A DNA stretch of 64,000 bases from Rosa chinensis. Lineage: Eukaryota > Streptophyta > Magnoliopsida > Rosales > Rosaceae. Made by a program: the position numbers and the translations under genes. The notes beneath the pieces were generated by a model that saw only the letters and a list, made by a program, of their open reading frames with translations, was not told where the DNA came from and did no database searches. The stretch covers positions 8,471,001 through 8,535,000 of the forward strand of contig NC_037091.1 in NCBI RefSeq assembly GCF_002994745.2, written 5' to 3'. Of the stretch, positions 49,120-62,858 are shown piece by piece (position 1 is the first letter of the stretch; every line of letters begins with the position of its first letter).

Positions 49120-52100
49120 ATGGCTACGGCGTCAGGTAAGGCCTCCGATTCCCTTTGCCGCCAATTTCCGGAACCGCTAGCTTCATTTGAAAGTGACATT
49201 GTTACTGGATTTGTTTCGGCCGGAAACTTCAATTGTTATGTTGAAATTGAGCGAAAATACTCAATTTAGGATTTTTTATTTATATATATATATATTAGGA
49301 TTCTGGCATGAGATGTATACATTTTATTTATAAACTTGTATCAATTAGAGTTTAAGACTGACAATACTAAACTTTTAATTGAATATACTGAGTGTTTACG
49401 CCAGATTAAGCTAGTTGCATAGTTAGATAAGACTATACCAACAATGTTATATTAAAATATGTAATTTGCATCATTCTATGGGTCTTATTGCAGTGGCCTT
49501 CAAATCGAGGGAGGATCATCGAAAACAGATTGAATTGGAGGAAGCACGTAAATCTGGGCTAGCACCAGCTGAAGTTGATGAAGATGGGAAAGAGATCAAT
49601 CCTCATATTCCTCAGTATATGTCATCTGCTCCTTGGTATCTTAACGCTGAGAAGCCGGTAATCTCATGTTCGAAGATTCCTGCACCCTTTATTATATTTA
49701 TTTTTGATGTTAGAATGCATAACTTACATGATCTTCCTTTATATTTTTCTTTAGAGCTTGAAACATCAAAGAAAATGGAAATCAGATCCAAATTATACAA
49801 AAGCCTGGTATGACAGAGGTGCAAAAATATTTCGGGCTGATGAGTACCGGAAAGGAGCTTGTGAAAAGTATGTGGATCGCTTACTGCTTGTAACATTGGT
49901 TCCTGATTGTTTTTCCTGCAATCACCTCATATCTAGCATGCTATCTGTACTAAGATAATGCTAATAAGATCCTCAGTTATTATTTTCTGTTGCTTATTAA
50001 CTGTAATGGCTGTTAGATGATCATGGTTTTTACAATTGGTAAGCCATTTTATGCACAGTTGATAATTTGATAAATTGTTTTTCATTATAGGGAATTACAA
50101 GATTGCTGATGATGTTATGAGCTATTGACGTTGTGTATCCACCCATGTCCTACACTGGTTTGTTAGCTCATCAAAGAACTTACTATTTACTTAATAATTT
50201 TAAATTTACCAGGGTGTCTCATAAATAGGAATACTTTAGCAATAGTACTTTATACTCGGCTCATCATTAACTGGACAGGTTGAAAATATTGATAAAGAAG
50301 TTTAGTCTGGTAACTAACCAAATGCGGTCTGATTTCTAGATTGGATTTATAAATACATTAATGGCATGTTTTTCTGTATCAAACTGCTAAAGTATTGTCG
50401 TGTCCAGCATTCATTGACAATTATAAAAGTTCCTTGTTCAAGAAATAACTGGTACCTAGAAATGCTGTGTAGAAATTTCTTTGCTCTAGACTGTGAGGTC
50501 ATTCACATTGGCGTTGCCTGTTGAGGCTTAAATGTCTTGAATTTAGGACACATGCTTCTATTTGATTGACTGAATTTATAGGTTCAGTTAAAAAAATTTA
50601 ATCTACAATTCAGTGAGATTGGATGCGAGAGGAAGTAGAGAGCTACAAGAGTGGTCTGCTCTCTCCTAGCCTTGCTTATTACGGGAGTAGATAAAGCTTC
50701 GAGGGCTTAATTAGCTTTCACTTCTTCAGCATACTATGTTTTGCAGAGTTATATTTTTGCTTGCAAGCAAAGTTTGTTCTCTCCTTTTTTACTGATCGGA
50801 TTGATGTATTTTAGCTCATGAAAGGAAAAACTCAACTCTTCAAAATAAGACTGGCCTCCTTATTGTATTCTGTTTTATAGTTGGGTTATATGTGTTATAA
50901 ATTTACCCTGGGTTTCTAAGATTTGCTTTTGGCAGCTGTGGGGCCATGACACATAATGCAAAGTCCTGCATGGAGAGGCCTAGAAAGAAAGGAGCAAAAT
51001 GGACTAGCATGCACATTGCACCTGATGAAAAGATAGAGATCTTCGAGCTGGATTATGATGGCAAAAGGGATAGATGGAATGGTTTTGATGCTGCAACTTA
51101 TGCTCGTGTCATTGAGAGATATGAAGCAAGGGATGAGGCTAGAAGGAAGTACCTGAAAGAGCAGCAGCTGAAAAGGTTAGAGGAGAAAAATAGTAAGCAG
51201 AATGGAGAGGGGGAGGTCAGTGATGACGATGAGTATGAAGATGCTCTGAAGGTTGATGAGGCCAAGGTTGATGAAAGCAAACAAATGGATTTTGCAAAGG
51301 TTGAGAAGCGTGTTCGCACAACCGGTGGTGGAAGCACAGGAACTGTCAGGTATGTACTGGGAGTTGTCAAAAACACACTTAATTTTATGTATATTCTTCC
51401 TCCGAAAGATGATACAAGCATTGTTATAACTTCAAATGATCTTTGGTTCAGAAATTTGCGTATTCGGGAGGACACAGCGAAGTATCTTTTAAACCTTGAT
51501 GTCAACTCTGCTTATTATGATCCCAAAACTCGGTCCATGCGTGAAGATCCTCTTCCTGATGCTGACCCAAATGAGAAGTTTTACGCAGTAAGTGCCTATG
51601 GAAATTGTGGATGATTTTTGGCATATCTTTTCAGCTTATTTATTTTTATAATGTAGTGAATTACAATGACATTTGATTATTGTCACAGGGAGATAACAAA
51701 TACAGAGTGAGTGGGCAAGCTTTAGATTTCAAGCAGCTTAATATTCATGCATGGGAGGCATTTGAAAAAGGACAAGACGTGCACATGCAAGCTGCTCCAT
51801 CTCAAGCGGAATTGCTTTTTAAGAACTATAAGGTCATTAAGGAGAAGTTGAAGTCAAAAATGAAAGATGCCATTATGGAAAAGTATGGGAATGCTGCAAC
51901 TGTAGAAGAACTTCCTAAGGAGCTTCTTTTTGGACAAACTGAGAAAGAAGTTGAATATGACCGTGCTGGAAGAGTTATAAAGGGCATGGTATGTATGAAA
52001 TCATATTCATTTTCAAAAAGTCCCTCGCGTTTTGTGATTTGTCATTACATTGTTTATTTATATTTATGCAAGAAAAATAAACAAACAGATGAAAAGGCTT

Positions 52101-53516
52101 TGCTTTCGGACTGTTGAACCCAAATGTAGTTTTTTTTGGAAAGGGCTTGCAAGTGTTTTGCTGTATGTAGTTTTAGCTTAATCTTTTAGGAATACTGGAA
52201 AAAAAAACAAAAAATTTTGTTCGCATAATTCTATGATGCAAGTGTAATTACTTTGCATCAGAAAAGACTATATAAAAATTTAGGAATACTAATAATTTAC
52301 CTTTTGATTATACTCATCATTGTGTATGATTCTTTTCACTGTCGTATGTTTCACTATTGTTTGCTTGATTGCACTCGTGAACTTATCAGATTAATTGATC
52401 TACCTAATTGTCTCCTTGGTCAGTTTTTCCTCTTCAAAACATAGATGATAGTCCTGATAGCTCCCTAAACCTTAATCATTGAATGCTTGTAAAGTCAATT
52501 TAACAATGTCTTATGGTTTTCCTAGGAGACATCCTTGCCGAAAAGCAAGTATGAGGAGGATGTTTACATCAATAACCACACAAGTGTCTGGGGGTCATGG
52601 TGGAAGGATCACCAATGGGGCTACAAGTGTTGCAAGCAAACAATTCAGAACAGTTATTGCACTGGTGCAGCTGGAATTGAGGCATCTGAGTCAGCTGCCA
52701 ACCTAATGAAGGCAAATATTGACCGCAAAGCAGCATCTGAAGGTTTGTATCTTGATATACGTTTCTATTTATCCTTTGGCTGTTTAAGAACACTATTTTT
52801 TTTTTTTGGTTCTTCCAGTGTACTCTTAACAAGGAATTTCATTTTGATTTCCTTTTTTATGCTTGCGTTCAGCACTTCCTTTATATTGACTGCAGTTGTG
52901 TGGTTATGATATTGTTCCAGTTGTTTACCTTCATCTCTTTATAAGTCTTGCTACTCTTCGTTTTATGTTTTGATATAAATATTTACAATTTCTTTCTAAT
53001 TGGATTTTCGATATTGGTCCAGAGACCTCCTCTCCAACAGAAGAGAAAAGGCTTGCTACTTGGGGAGCTGATATACCTGAAGACTTGGAGCTTGACCAGA
53101 AAAAACTTGGTGATGCTCTTAAGAAGGTAATTTTGATACGATTCATATTCATAATTTAGCATAAAATAGCTTTTATGTTTCTGAACCTTACTTGATTTGC
53201 TGATCTGTGTTGCTTGTCAGGAGGATGAGAGAAGGAAGGAAGAGAAGGATGAAAGAAAGCGTAAATATAATGTTACATGGAATGATGAGGTCAAACTTTC
53301 TTATTATGCTTGAATTGTTGATACTTCTTTTACATGCCTAGTTTTTTAGTCTTGGCATGTCTCCCTTTTTTTCCCCCTCTTTCTGGAGTATTGGGCTTCT
53401 TTGATAAATCTCTTGACACGATGAAATGTCTTTTGTAGGTTACTCCTGAGGAGATGGAGGCATATCGGATGAAAAAGGTACATCATGATGATCCGATGAA
53501 AGATTTTGTGCGCTAG
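49120..53516 (+). CDS. SLU7: Pre-mRNA-splicing factor SLU7 (10 exons)
   Basis: Exons: 49120-49135, 49494-49657, 49755-49867, 50936-51349, 51452-51587, 51689-51988, 52526-52742, 53023-53126, 53221-53289, 53439-53516. Joined, they give 536 residues with every junction in phase. A CCHC zinc knuckle C96-x2-C99-x4-H104-x4-C109 lies in the block [18 protein letters not shown]. The conserved core [20 protein letters not shown] and [19 protein letters not shown] are clear, as is the basic C-terminus [13 protein letters not shown]...[14 protein letters not shown]7 acts in the spliceosome at the second step, in 3' splice-site choice, in the nucleus. Intron 3 (about 1.07 kb) is the longest. Arabidopsis has more than one SLU7 gene; this is one intact copy. 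Confidence 0.97.
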
Positions 53517-53945
53517 GATTCATAGCTGTCATGTGGATACTGTAAGCTTCAAAGACTTGATTAGAATCCTATCGACTAGAGAAACATTTATCCAATTCTG
53601 CCGAGCCATTGTCATATTGTGAATGCCCGGAAAAGGAAAATGAATTCAACCCTTTCTCATTGATATTGGATTCAAATCTTTCCTGAACCAAATGCTTCTT
53701 TGTTTTTGGTAAACTTCTCAGTTATTGAGCCTCAGTGTGTGTCACATTGTGCATAAAACCCTGGTTATTAATATTTAATTGAATGGTATTTTAGTTACTA
53801 TGGGAATGGGGAAGCTAGGAATATACATGATTTTTATGATTTCACGTTGTTACCACTTACCATAAATATACCAACCATATATTGGAAGGACCAGATAATA
53901 AAATATCTGTTGCTACCATAAATATACCAACCATATATAGGAATT
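53517..53945. other. SLU7 3' UTR and spacer
   Basis: Follows the SLU7 stop. It holds two short repeats of 'ccataaatataccaaccatata' near 53859 and 53916. No gene was recognised. Confidence 0.5.
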
Positions 53946-53955
53946 AAGAAGGACA

Positions 53956-56900
53956 CATTGAATAACTAAAGGGCCGCCCAGCACCGCTAGGGTTTGTGTG
54001 CCGCCACCAAGCAAGCTTGCAGCTTAATCTATTCTGTAGCCATGCTACAGGGAAACATTTTGATATGGAATTGCAGAGGCATAGTCTGCAATGAGACACA
54101 ACGAGCCCTTATCGACTTGGTCCAGTTGAAGAAACCGAATCTGATTTTTTTGGCTGAAACCCTTGCGAAACCGTCTTGCATAGACTCTATAACAAGCCGG
54201 CTTGGCTTTGCTGGAAGTATATGTTATACACACGAAGAGGGATCCCAAGGTCTGGCTTTACTCTGGAGCAATGGGATTCATGTTGATCTGCGCACAAAAT
54301 CTCCTCATCACATTGATGTTGAGGTTTGTGAACAAGGAAGCCATGCTTCTTACCGTTTCACTGGAATTTATGGCTTCGCTGCACGGGGAGAACGCAATAG
54401 AACATGGGATTTAATTCGAACCCTAGCGGCTGAAAGATGTGATCTGGCTTGGCTCATGGCAGGTGATTTTAATGAAATCATGTGCCAGGCTGACAAGTCC
54501 GGCGGAGTACCACGAGCTGTTGCACCCATGGCTTCATTTAGACATACGATGGTGGATTGTGGCCTCGTTGATATGGGATTCAGTGGCAGTAGGTATACTT
54601 GGTCCAATAAGTTTACCAAAGAACGTCTTGACAGAAGTTTTCAATCAATTCAATGGAGGGATTCTTACCCTTACAGTAGGACAATCACACTACCACCAAA
54701 TGAGTCTGATCATTGCCCCATCCTTGTTGAAGTGCGATCTGAGCAACATCATTTCAGGAAAGCTAGCAGAAGATTTAGGTTTGAAGAAATGTGGCATGGC
54801 AATGAACAATGCCATGCCATCATTCAAAAGAACTAGTCAACCCCTACAACCGGCAACATGGTGCATCAAATTGGATAGAAAATTTCTAACACAGGTACAC
54901 AACTCTTGCGCTGGCATACCACAAAATTTGAGAAGCAAAAGGTAGAGCTATGTGTAATTCGAGAGAAGCTAGAGGATATTATGAAGCAACCCTTCTCTTC
55001 AAACCAATATGAAGAGCAACGTTTGTTGCATGTTAAGCATAGTCAGATTCTCTCTCAACAGGAAAAATATTGGAGACAACGTTCTCGAGCTGTTTGGTTA
55101 AGAGATGGTGATAGGAACTCTGCCTTCTTTCATCGAAAAGCTTCAAACAGAAAAAGCAGAAACTCAATTAAAGGGTTAGTCAATGAAGCAGGCCTATGGC
55201 AGAATGAACCAACTGAAATTCGAAGAATGATTCTAGAGTACTACAAGGGAGTCTTTACTACATATGGCATTGACGATGCTGCCCTCTCTGAGTTCTTTCG
55301 TGCCACCCCAATGAAGGTTCTGCCACACATGAACTCGGACCTATTACTACCATACACAGATGATGAAATAAAAGGTGCTCTTTTTCAGATGCATCCTTCA
55401 AAAAGCCCGAGACCGGATGGTATGTCTCATTTCTTCTTTCAAAAATATTGGGATATTGTTGGTATGGATGTTTGTGTGGCAATCAGAAATTTTCTAGAAG
55501 CAGGTGATATTTGGGAAGCTTCCAATTTCACGCACATCTGCCTTATTCCAAAAGTTAAAACTCCCACAGAAGCCTCTCACTTTAGACCTATAGCTTTGTG
55601 TAATGTAATTTATAAAATTAGCTCAAAGGTCATAGCCAACAGACTGAAAAGGTGGCTCCCTGAAATCATCTCTCCACTACAAAGTGCTTACGTCCCAGGA
55701 AGACTGATATCTGACAACACTCTTGTTGCAACAGAAGCTGCTCATTTTATGTATAAATTGAGGACTCAAGAGGAGGGTTTCTTTTCTCTCAAATTGGATA
55801 TCTCAAAGGCCTATGATCGTTTGGAATGGATTTTTTTGCAGACCATGTTAACAAAATTGGGATTTCATCCACGGTGGATTCAAATGGTGATGAGTTGTGT
55901 CAAGTCTGTCACTTATGCTATCTTGGTTAATGGAGAACCAACTGAAGTGATCACACCAACAAGAGGCATCAGATAAGGTGATCCGCTGTCACCGTATTTG
56001 TTTATTCTTTGTGCAGAGGGTCTCTCTGCCCTCCTGTCTCAAGCAGTGGAAGCAGGCGCACTTCAGGGACTGAAAATGTGTCCAGGGGCTCCCACTCTAC
56101 ACCACTTGTTTTTTGCAGCTGACAGTTTTCTCTTAGGAGCTGCAACTGTAGAAGAATGTCAGACGATTAGACAGATTCTCAATGTCTATGCGCAAGCATC
56201 AGGTCAAAAGATTAATTTCCAGAAGAGTAGTGTGGTGTTTAGTAAAAATGTACTAGACACTTTACAACATGAGTTGGCATCCATTCTAGCAGTGAAGAAA
56301 GTTGATGAGCATGACAGATACCTAGGTCTTCCTTTAAGGGTTGGAAAATCCAAAACTGCAAAGTTCCAATACATACAAGAAAAGTTGAAGAAGAAATTAG
56401 TGAATTGGAAATCCAAAATTCTCAGTAGTGCAGGTAAAACAATTCTTATCAAAGCAGTTGCGCAAACAATGCCACTCTATGCTATGAATTGTTACCTATT
56501 ACCTAAAGGTCTATGTGATGATATTCATAAACTTTGTGCCTCTTTTTTCTGGGGTGACTCTGATACAAAAAAGAAAATCCACTGGAGAAGTTGGGAAAAG
56601 TTATGCCTTACTAAACAAGAAGGAGGTATGGGATTTAAGAACATTTATGCTTACAATTTGGCCATGCTTGCTAAACAAGGGTGGAGAATTATTTCCAACC
56701 CTCAGTCTCTAGTTGCTCAGCTCTTTAAAGCCAGGTACTTTCCCAATTGTTTTTTCTGGGACGCCGAGTTAGGTGTGGCACCTTCATTCTCATGGAGAAG
56801 CATTATTGAGGGCAGACCAGTGCTAAAAGCAGGAGTCAAATGGAGAATAGGTGATGGTCAGCTAGTAAGCATCTGGAACGATGATTGGATCCCAAATTGT

Positions 56901-58201
56901 CCAAGATATTTAATCCAAAGACCGTTGAGCTCTCCTTTTGATAAGGTGGCTAACTTGATAAATGAGCATGATTGTTCCTGGATTTCCACATCAGTTCATA
57001 TGCTTTTCCCTACTGATGTGGCTACACGCATCCTTGCTATTCCCTTAAGCAAAAGAAGCACATGTGACAAACAGTATTGGCAACCAGAAAAGAAAGGTAT
57101 CTTCACAGTGAAATCGGCTTATTGGGTGGCTAGGGCTCATGTTCTTGGCAATGCTTTAGCTACTACATCAACCGGGGATCCCTTCCAAGAGCTGTGGAAA
57201 AGACTATGGGGAGCCAAAGTGCTGGGGAAAGTGAAAATATGTGTGTGGAGAGCATGTCAAAATCTATTGCCCACAAGGGCACGTCTTCTCACCAAGGGCT
57301 ATGAAGGTGACTTGAGTTGTTTGCTTTGTAAGCATAGCATGAAAGACACTGTGCATCTTTTTTGCAAGTGTCCTGTTGCTGTTGAGTTCTTCTCCATATT
57401 ATCTTTTCAGCTTCAAAATTCTATTCTCTCCAACATGGTGTTTAAAGAATGGATGCTTGAATGAGCCCTACATCTCAAGCAGGAGGGGTTTGAAGGACTT
57501 CTCATGGGCATCTGGTCCTTATGGAAGAACAGAAATGAAATGTTATGGGAGAACACTTCGAAACCTGCTTCTGCTCTTTTCCTAAGCTCTATGACATGGT
57601 TAGATGAGTACAAACAGGCTAGAACTTCTCCTATTGCACCTCAACTGAAGACTAAAGCTTGCTGGCAGCTTGCACAACATGGTGAAGTAAAAATTAATGT
57701 TGATGGAGCATTCTTGCCTACTCTAACTCAAGGGGGTCTTGGCGGGGTAATCAGAGACTATAAAGATCAATTTGTTGCAGCTTTTGCACACCCTATTCAG
57801 TTTGTTTCTTCAGCCAAGCAAGTGGAGCTTTTAGCTATCAGGGAAGGGCTGGATTTCATTCAGCATTTGCAGCTCACGCATGCTACTATAGAAACTGATT
57901 GTCTTGCAGCAGTACAAGAGATCACACATGAGGGTGTTGCTCTCTTTGAGTTTGGTAGTATTGTTGATGATACATGTACAGCCCTACACAACCTGCCGCA
58001 AGTCAGGATCACTTTTGCCCCACGGACATGTAACCAAGTAGCACATAGACTAGCCAACCATGGATTCGAATCTGATCAGAAACAAGCCTGGTTTACCCAA
58101 GCTCCTAATTGCATTAGGGATGTACTACATCATGATTGTAACCTATTGCCATAGTTTGCAATAAAATCAGTAGCTTCTTTCAAAAAAAAAAAAAAAACAA
58201 A
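53956..58201 (+). mobile_element. L1-type LINE, 4.2 kb, with TSD and poly-A
   Basis: Bounded by AAGAAGGACA at 53946-53955 and 58202-58211, with a poly-A tail at about 58182-58196 after 'aataaaatc'. It encodes endonuclease, RT and RNase H but no ORF1, so it is either 5'-truncated or of a type without a separate gag. It lies about 440 bp downstream of SLU7 in the same orientation. Confidence 0.92.
53994..58154 (+). pseudogene. LINE ORF2 (endonuclease-RT-RNase H) with four stops
   Basis: One frame runs across the element without frameshift, with stops at 54834-54836 (TAG), 54876-54878 (TAG), 55974-55976 (TAA) and 57462-57464 (TGA). The N-terminal apurinic-type endonuclease shows ILIWNCRG, AGDFNEI, LDRSF and SDHCPIL. 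RT shows KSPRPDGMSHFFFQKYWD, QSAYVPGRLISDNTLVATE and LKLDISKAYDRLEW. The active-site box reads FFAADSFLL, where the family has Asp-Asp, so one catalytic Asp is lost. A zinc-type tail follows (CLLCKHSMKDTVHLFCKC), then RNase H (NVDGAFLPTL, GGVIRDYKDQ, IETDCLAAVQEI). Inactive both by stops and by the active-site change. Confidence 0.92.
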
Positions 58202-58211
58202 AGAAGGACAA

Positions 58212-58470
58212 TTACAGGGACAAGATAGCAAATTATTGAATGGACCATTCATGAATTAAACTCGGCTACCATCATGATGCCATCTTTAATTTTCCATAAT
58301 AGAGATTCTTTTTTCACTCGCGGTCTACTAGCATAAGTTTTCTCTTCGTTACAGGAATTTTGAGAAATCTTGAATTTGGACTCAAAGATGATGAGTTGTC
58401 GGCAGCTGATTAAAAAAATAAAGATTTTTATTTAAACAACGGTTAGAGATAATCTAACAATAGCCTTATA
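58212..58470. other. Short spacer
   Basis: No feature was recognised between the LINE duplication and the next MITE. Confidence 0.5.
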
Positions 58471-58915
58471 GGGCTTCTCCAACCATTAAGCTATAAGTTA
58501 AAATGGCTTTGGCTTTTTGGGTGAGCCATCTCCAACCATGCTCAATGTGGAGCCATTTTGACTCATGAGCCAAAAGCCGAGTCAAAATGACTCAACTTTG
58601 TAGAATGAAAGCCATTTCTGTGAGGGGAGAGAAATGGTGGGCCCCAGCTGCATGTGCTGCAATTGCAGCTGAAGAAATCTAACGGTTAGAAATCGAACGG
58701 CCCAGATTCAACTTCATTAATTCTATTTAAAATGAAAGGCCCAGATTAATTCTTCCTAAACATAAAAAAGTATATATATATATATATATATATACTGAAT
58801 TTGGCTTTTGACTAAAGATTGTTGGAGATGCAAAATAAGAATGAATGGTGATGACTTTAGGGGAGTCAAATTTTGCAAATGGTTTTGGCTTTTGACTCCA
58901 TTATTGGAGATGCCC
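58471..58915. repeat. MITE, complete (same family as 1-546)
   Basis: Starts GGGCTTCTCCAACCATTAAG and ends CCATTATTGGAGATGCCC; the ends are inverted around GGGC(A/T)TCTCCAA. Subterminal 'ggctttggctttttgg' and 'cattttgactcatgagcc' repeats face each other. An (AT)n run lies at about 58770-58793. It is non-coding. Flanking bases suggest TTA but the target duplication is not certain. Confidence 0.7.
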
Positions 58916-60651
58916 TTACTTGGAACGAATTCTTAAGGCCAATAAAATGATTTCAACAAGTTTCATACAGTCATTCCATCAAATGAAACAATACACCCCA
59001 CAATAGTTGAATTTTGAAGATAAATTGGGATTGAGGTATCATTAGCCGAAGAAGGTTCTGGCCAACCTACAGGGCCAATTTGACGAATGTCAACGAGATA
59101 GCTAAAAGTTTGAATTTATCACATCAACAACATATCCACTACATATATATCACTAGAATAATAATCTGAAAAATCTTTATATGATTCATAGTAAGGGCAT
59201 TTCTAATAAAGACCACTTTAATGAGGACTAGTTGAGTAACGATTTGAGAGACCCACTTTTTGATTAGATTACGGCAAATGAATCGTTAGATGTTTAAGTA
59301 TACATGAGTAGATCACTTCAAAAATTTTCTTCCAAATTGCTAATCATTAAAGTACTGCATATCAAATCAATAGACCAACCAAATCTGTCAAACATGAACC
59401 GTTCATGTTCATAACTGATAAATCACAATTATGAATGCCTTAACGATTTTCAATGTGGTTGAAAAATTGCACAAATGATCTACATATGAATATCTAAACA
59501 TCTAACGGTTGATTTGCGGAAATGTGATCGAAAAGTATGTATCACAAAAAAGTCATCAATTAGTCTTCATTTTAATGATAACCTTTCCCTCATATTATGT
59601 ATACCTTTTTGGTACACAAAACTTTTCCAAAGAATCTTATTTTACTTGAATTTTTCCAAAGAATCTTATTTACTTGAATTATTGCTCTGTTTGTTAGTAA
59701 CTAAACCAGTGCTAGAAGGATTCATTCTACATGACGGGTAGAAGCTGTCTTTGTTGATGAGCGGTCCTTCTACTCCATTGAGAAGTACAAAGGCATGCTA
59801 AGAAAGGTCCTTACTTGACTAGTTGACTTTCAGCTCAAATGGTCAGACTGCTTTTCATTGGCCACAATGCGAGAAGGTCTTAGACTTTCCCATCCTCCAT
59901 CACAGATTTTCTAAAAGTAGAGATTGATCCACGCCTTTTTGTTGGAGCACCTGTAAGGACTTGCGATTCTTGGGAACTCTCTGCGTTTGCATCTAGCCTA
60001 CATGCCACACTGATGTAGGACGAATGACAGTCCAAATTGAAGAGCAGTTCGATCGTGCAAAATGAGGAAAACCCTAGTTACTATTGCAACTTTTGCATTC
60101 CGTGTCCGATTCGATCGTGCCATAGCTTTCTGAAAAGGGAATCGCGCCAGGAACAAAACTCGTCGCTATGCCACGACATGTGGGCTTTTTCGGGCTTTCG
60201 GGGCCGTTTAGGGCCTCAAAATTGCAATTTACTATTTTTTAGAATTTTCAGTTTCCTAGTTTGTTTTGGGTTTGTTTTATTTTTACCCGTGGGCTTTAGG
60301 GTTTCATTGTTAGTGGCCCTAGGGTTTCTTTTCTCATATATAAGTAACCTTAAATGGCTGCAGAACCTATTTTTTTTTTCATATTATCAATCAAATTGAG
60401 ATTTATCTCTTTTATCTCTGGTGGACTTCAAAACCTTTGTTCTAGGTTTATTGCTTGTAAACCTTAAGTGATGTTTCCGACTGCGTCACACATAGGCAAT
60501 TTTGTAACATACGTCTTTTCATTTGTAATAGCATAAGCCTTCTCTATGTGACATCTCTGATATAGTAGCATAAATCTTCCTTTAGTAATATAAATTACGA
60601 GGAGGTCCTAAGTTTGACTAAAATATATGAGTTGTTATTGTTTTAGGGAAA
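58916..60651. other. Intergenic, nothing recognised
   Basis: Contains a small direct repeat (ttttccaaagaatcttattt, near 59625 and 59652). The ORFs 59514-59741 and 60037-60399 match nothing known and look like chance frames. Confidence 0.4.
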
Positions 60652-61160
60652 TGATATTTGAGAGAGAATTGATGTGTCTTTTCATTGATAATAGGGGCCT
60701 CTTTATATAGAGGATTACAATGCATAGAATCCGAATCATACAAGGAAAGATAATCATACATTAAATAGGAATCCCTAAGATTCTCTGAGATTATCTAATT
60801 AAACCATATTACCACTAGGTCAAGTAACCTAGAGTTTGGGCCAGACACACAAATAGGGATTTACTTGAACACTCCCCCTTGTGTCGTCCAAACGTGATGC
60901 TTCTCTCGTTGCCTCGCTAAAAACCTTGCCGAGTAACAAAAACCCAGTGGGACAAAAATAACCTCGGTCGAAGGGGAAAAAGAGCACAACACACCCTTCA
61001 CGTTTCGAGATCATAGATGTAGACACCTCCCCCTGATGTCTGCATCTCCCCCTGATGACAACTGTCATTGGAGTTCGGATAACTTCCGCAAACGATGCTA
61101 CAAACATGTTTCTCGAAAGTGGAATTTAGGTAATGACTTAGTGAGCAAGTCTACCATATT
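60652..61160 (-). mobile_element. Copia 3' end: pol tail, polypurine tract and LTR
   Basis: Minus strand: a pol C-terminal tail (NMVDLLTKSLPK, from about 61160), a 3' UTR with 'catcagggggag' twice and the phrase 'tgttgtgctctttttcccctt', a polypurine tract (CACAAGGGGGAG, 60872-60883), then a 220-bp LTR (60652-60871) starting TGTTCAAG and ending ATATCA. The LTR contains TATATAAAGAGG. This layout is typical of Tork-type Copia elements. Everything upstream in pol is missing at the CACTA junction at 61161. Confidence 0.8.
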
Positions 61161-61400
61161 CACTACTAGAATTTACCCAATTGGTGTCAAACCATTTTTG
61201 TCACCTATTTTGAAAATTCCGTCACCCAAAAAGTATGGGTGACAAAAAAAGTTCGTCACCAGTTTCATCACCTATAGTGCGTGACCAATTCCTTTAGGTG
61301 ACGAAATGATAAGTTCGTCACCAAAGTAAGTTTAGGTGACAAAATGCATTTGTCACCCAATCCATGATATTCTGTCACCCATTGTACTTCGAAATTGGAT
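61161..61400. mobile_element. CACTA (En/Spm) transposon left terminus
   Basis: The terminus CACTACTAGAATTTACCC begins at 61161 inside the Copia pol tail, preceded by ATT, a possible 3-bp target duplication. The next ~230 bp are packed with GGTGAC(A/G)AA and its inverse TTCGTCACC / TTTGTCACC, as expected of CACTA subterminal transposase-binding repeats. The opposite terminus (TTCTAGTAGTG) was not found before the window ends, so the length is unknown. No transposase was seen. Confidence 0.78.
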
Positions 61401-62190
61401 TGATTTCAAAAATTGGAGCCAAATTTTTTGGTAACCACCAAATCTCACTCAATGGGTGACGGATTTCATTTCGTCTCTATTTTTAGTTTCACTGATTATT
61501 TGAAAATTTATTTCATATTCATCAATTTTATAGCTTGTTGCATGGCCTAGCATAAATTTCAATTCAACTGTCATATATTGCATTTCAAGGTGGATACAAA
61601 CTGAGTATTCTAATAAAAAACAAATATGTATAAGTGTTGGACCTTACTTTACATCCAAAATGTGAAACTCCTAATACACATTCCAATCCTTTCTATCATT
61701 CTCTTGCTCATTTCATCAATATTATCATCCTCATCGCGACTAGGAAGGTGCCTTTGAGTCTCGACCTTGCAGCAATACAATGTAGCTCAAAAAGTTTGCC
61801 AAACTGTTGTATAAGTTGATACAAAGTTAAAGAAGATTATACAGGTACCTATAATATCCCAAAGAAGAGGGTTTGTCAACTAACATGAAATACAAAACAC
61901 TCCCATATCATCAATCTCAAAAGATGAAACTTGAAGCTTTCAAAAATATAATTCCTTGACTGAAAGTGATACAAATTATAAGGAAATATATCAGAACCGA
62001 CCTTTAATGGAGGAAAATACTTCATATGCAGATGATAACAAATGATGAAGATGATGACAAATAATGTAAGTGAAAAAAATAAAAATATGTTCAAAATTAT
62101 CCCAAACTTGTTGCTTGACTTGTGGCAAAAAGATGGAAGTTCAAAATTATCCAACTGTGGATAATCTCAGGAGACACACACACACACACA
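61401..62190. other. Probable CACTA interior, no gene recognised
   Basis: AT-rich sequence without a credible ORF. It lies between the CACTA terminus and the duplicated motif at 62191. Confidence 0.4.
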
Positions 62191-62224
62191 TAAAGCATTA
62201 GATCCTTAGGAAGTAAGCACGTCC

Positions 62225-62272
<48 letters not shown>

Positions 62273-62307
62273 AAGCATTAGATCCTTAGGAAGTAAGCAC
62301 GTCCAAA
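62191..62307. repeat. Duplicated 36-bp motif around a (CA)n run
   Basis: The motif starting TAAAGCATTAGATCCTTAGG occurs at about 62191 and 62272. It is separated by a (CA)n microsatellite of about 45 bp (62226-62270), and another short CA run precedes it. Confidence 0.88.
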
Positions 62308-62858
62308 TAGTCGGCGGCAGCAGGCAGCAAGAGCCAACTGGAAACCACAACAAAGATTACAACATTACAATACTTTTCAAATGCTAATAATAAGATATAA
62401 AGTTTATATAGAGAGTCATATGACTGACCTCCGAAGGACCAAAGAAAACTTTCAAGTTCCCATCACCTAAGAGTTGCAATCTATTGCAACCAACACAAAA
62501 ATACTTAATCATTGATGTGATAAAAGAAACTGTATCAAGATAATCATCTATTGAGATATACTGTAAGCTTGCTTCCATCCATCCAACACTGTCTACACTG
62601 TAAACCCTCCCTCAAACTTCACCATATATATCAACAGACTCACTGATTGATAAACCCACTACTAAATGAACCAAAATATCAAACTGAATTAGCACATACT
62701 TTTATATCTGATGGGAATCAGCACAATACTTTACTCAATCGTAGGCATGGAAAAAGCTGAACGAATAAAATATAAAAGCAATTACTGTTTTTTGAACTCC
62801 ATATTAAGTATAGAACCTTGGCATCATCTGTGGGTGATGATCAAACTGTATTAAGTTT

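Noticed and set aside
48857..49269. ORFs over the SLU7 leader
   Set aside because: They overlap SLU7 exon 1 and intron 1 in other frames or the other strand.
60037..60399. 120-residue ORF
   Set aside because: No homology recognised, Phe/Leu-rich low-complexity end, no splice or promoter support; probably chance.
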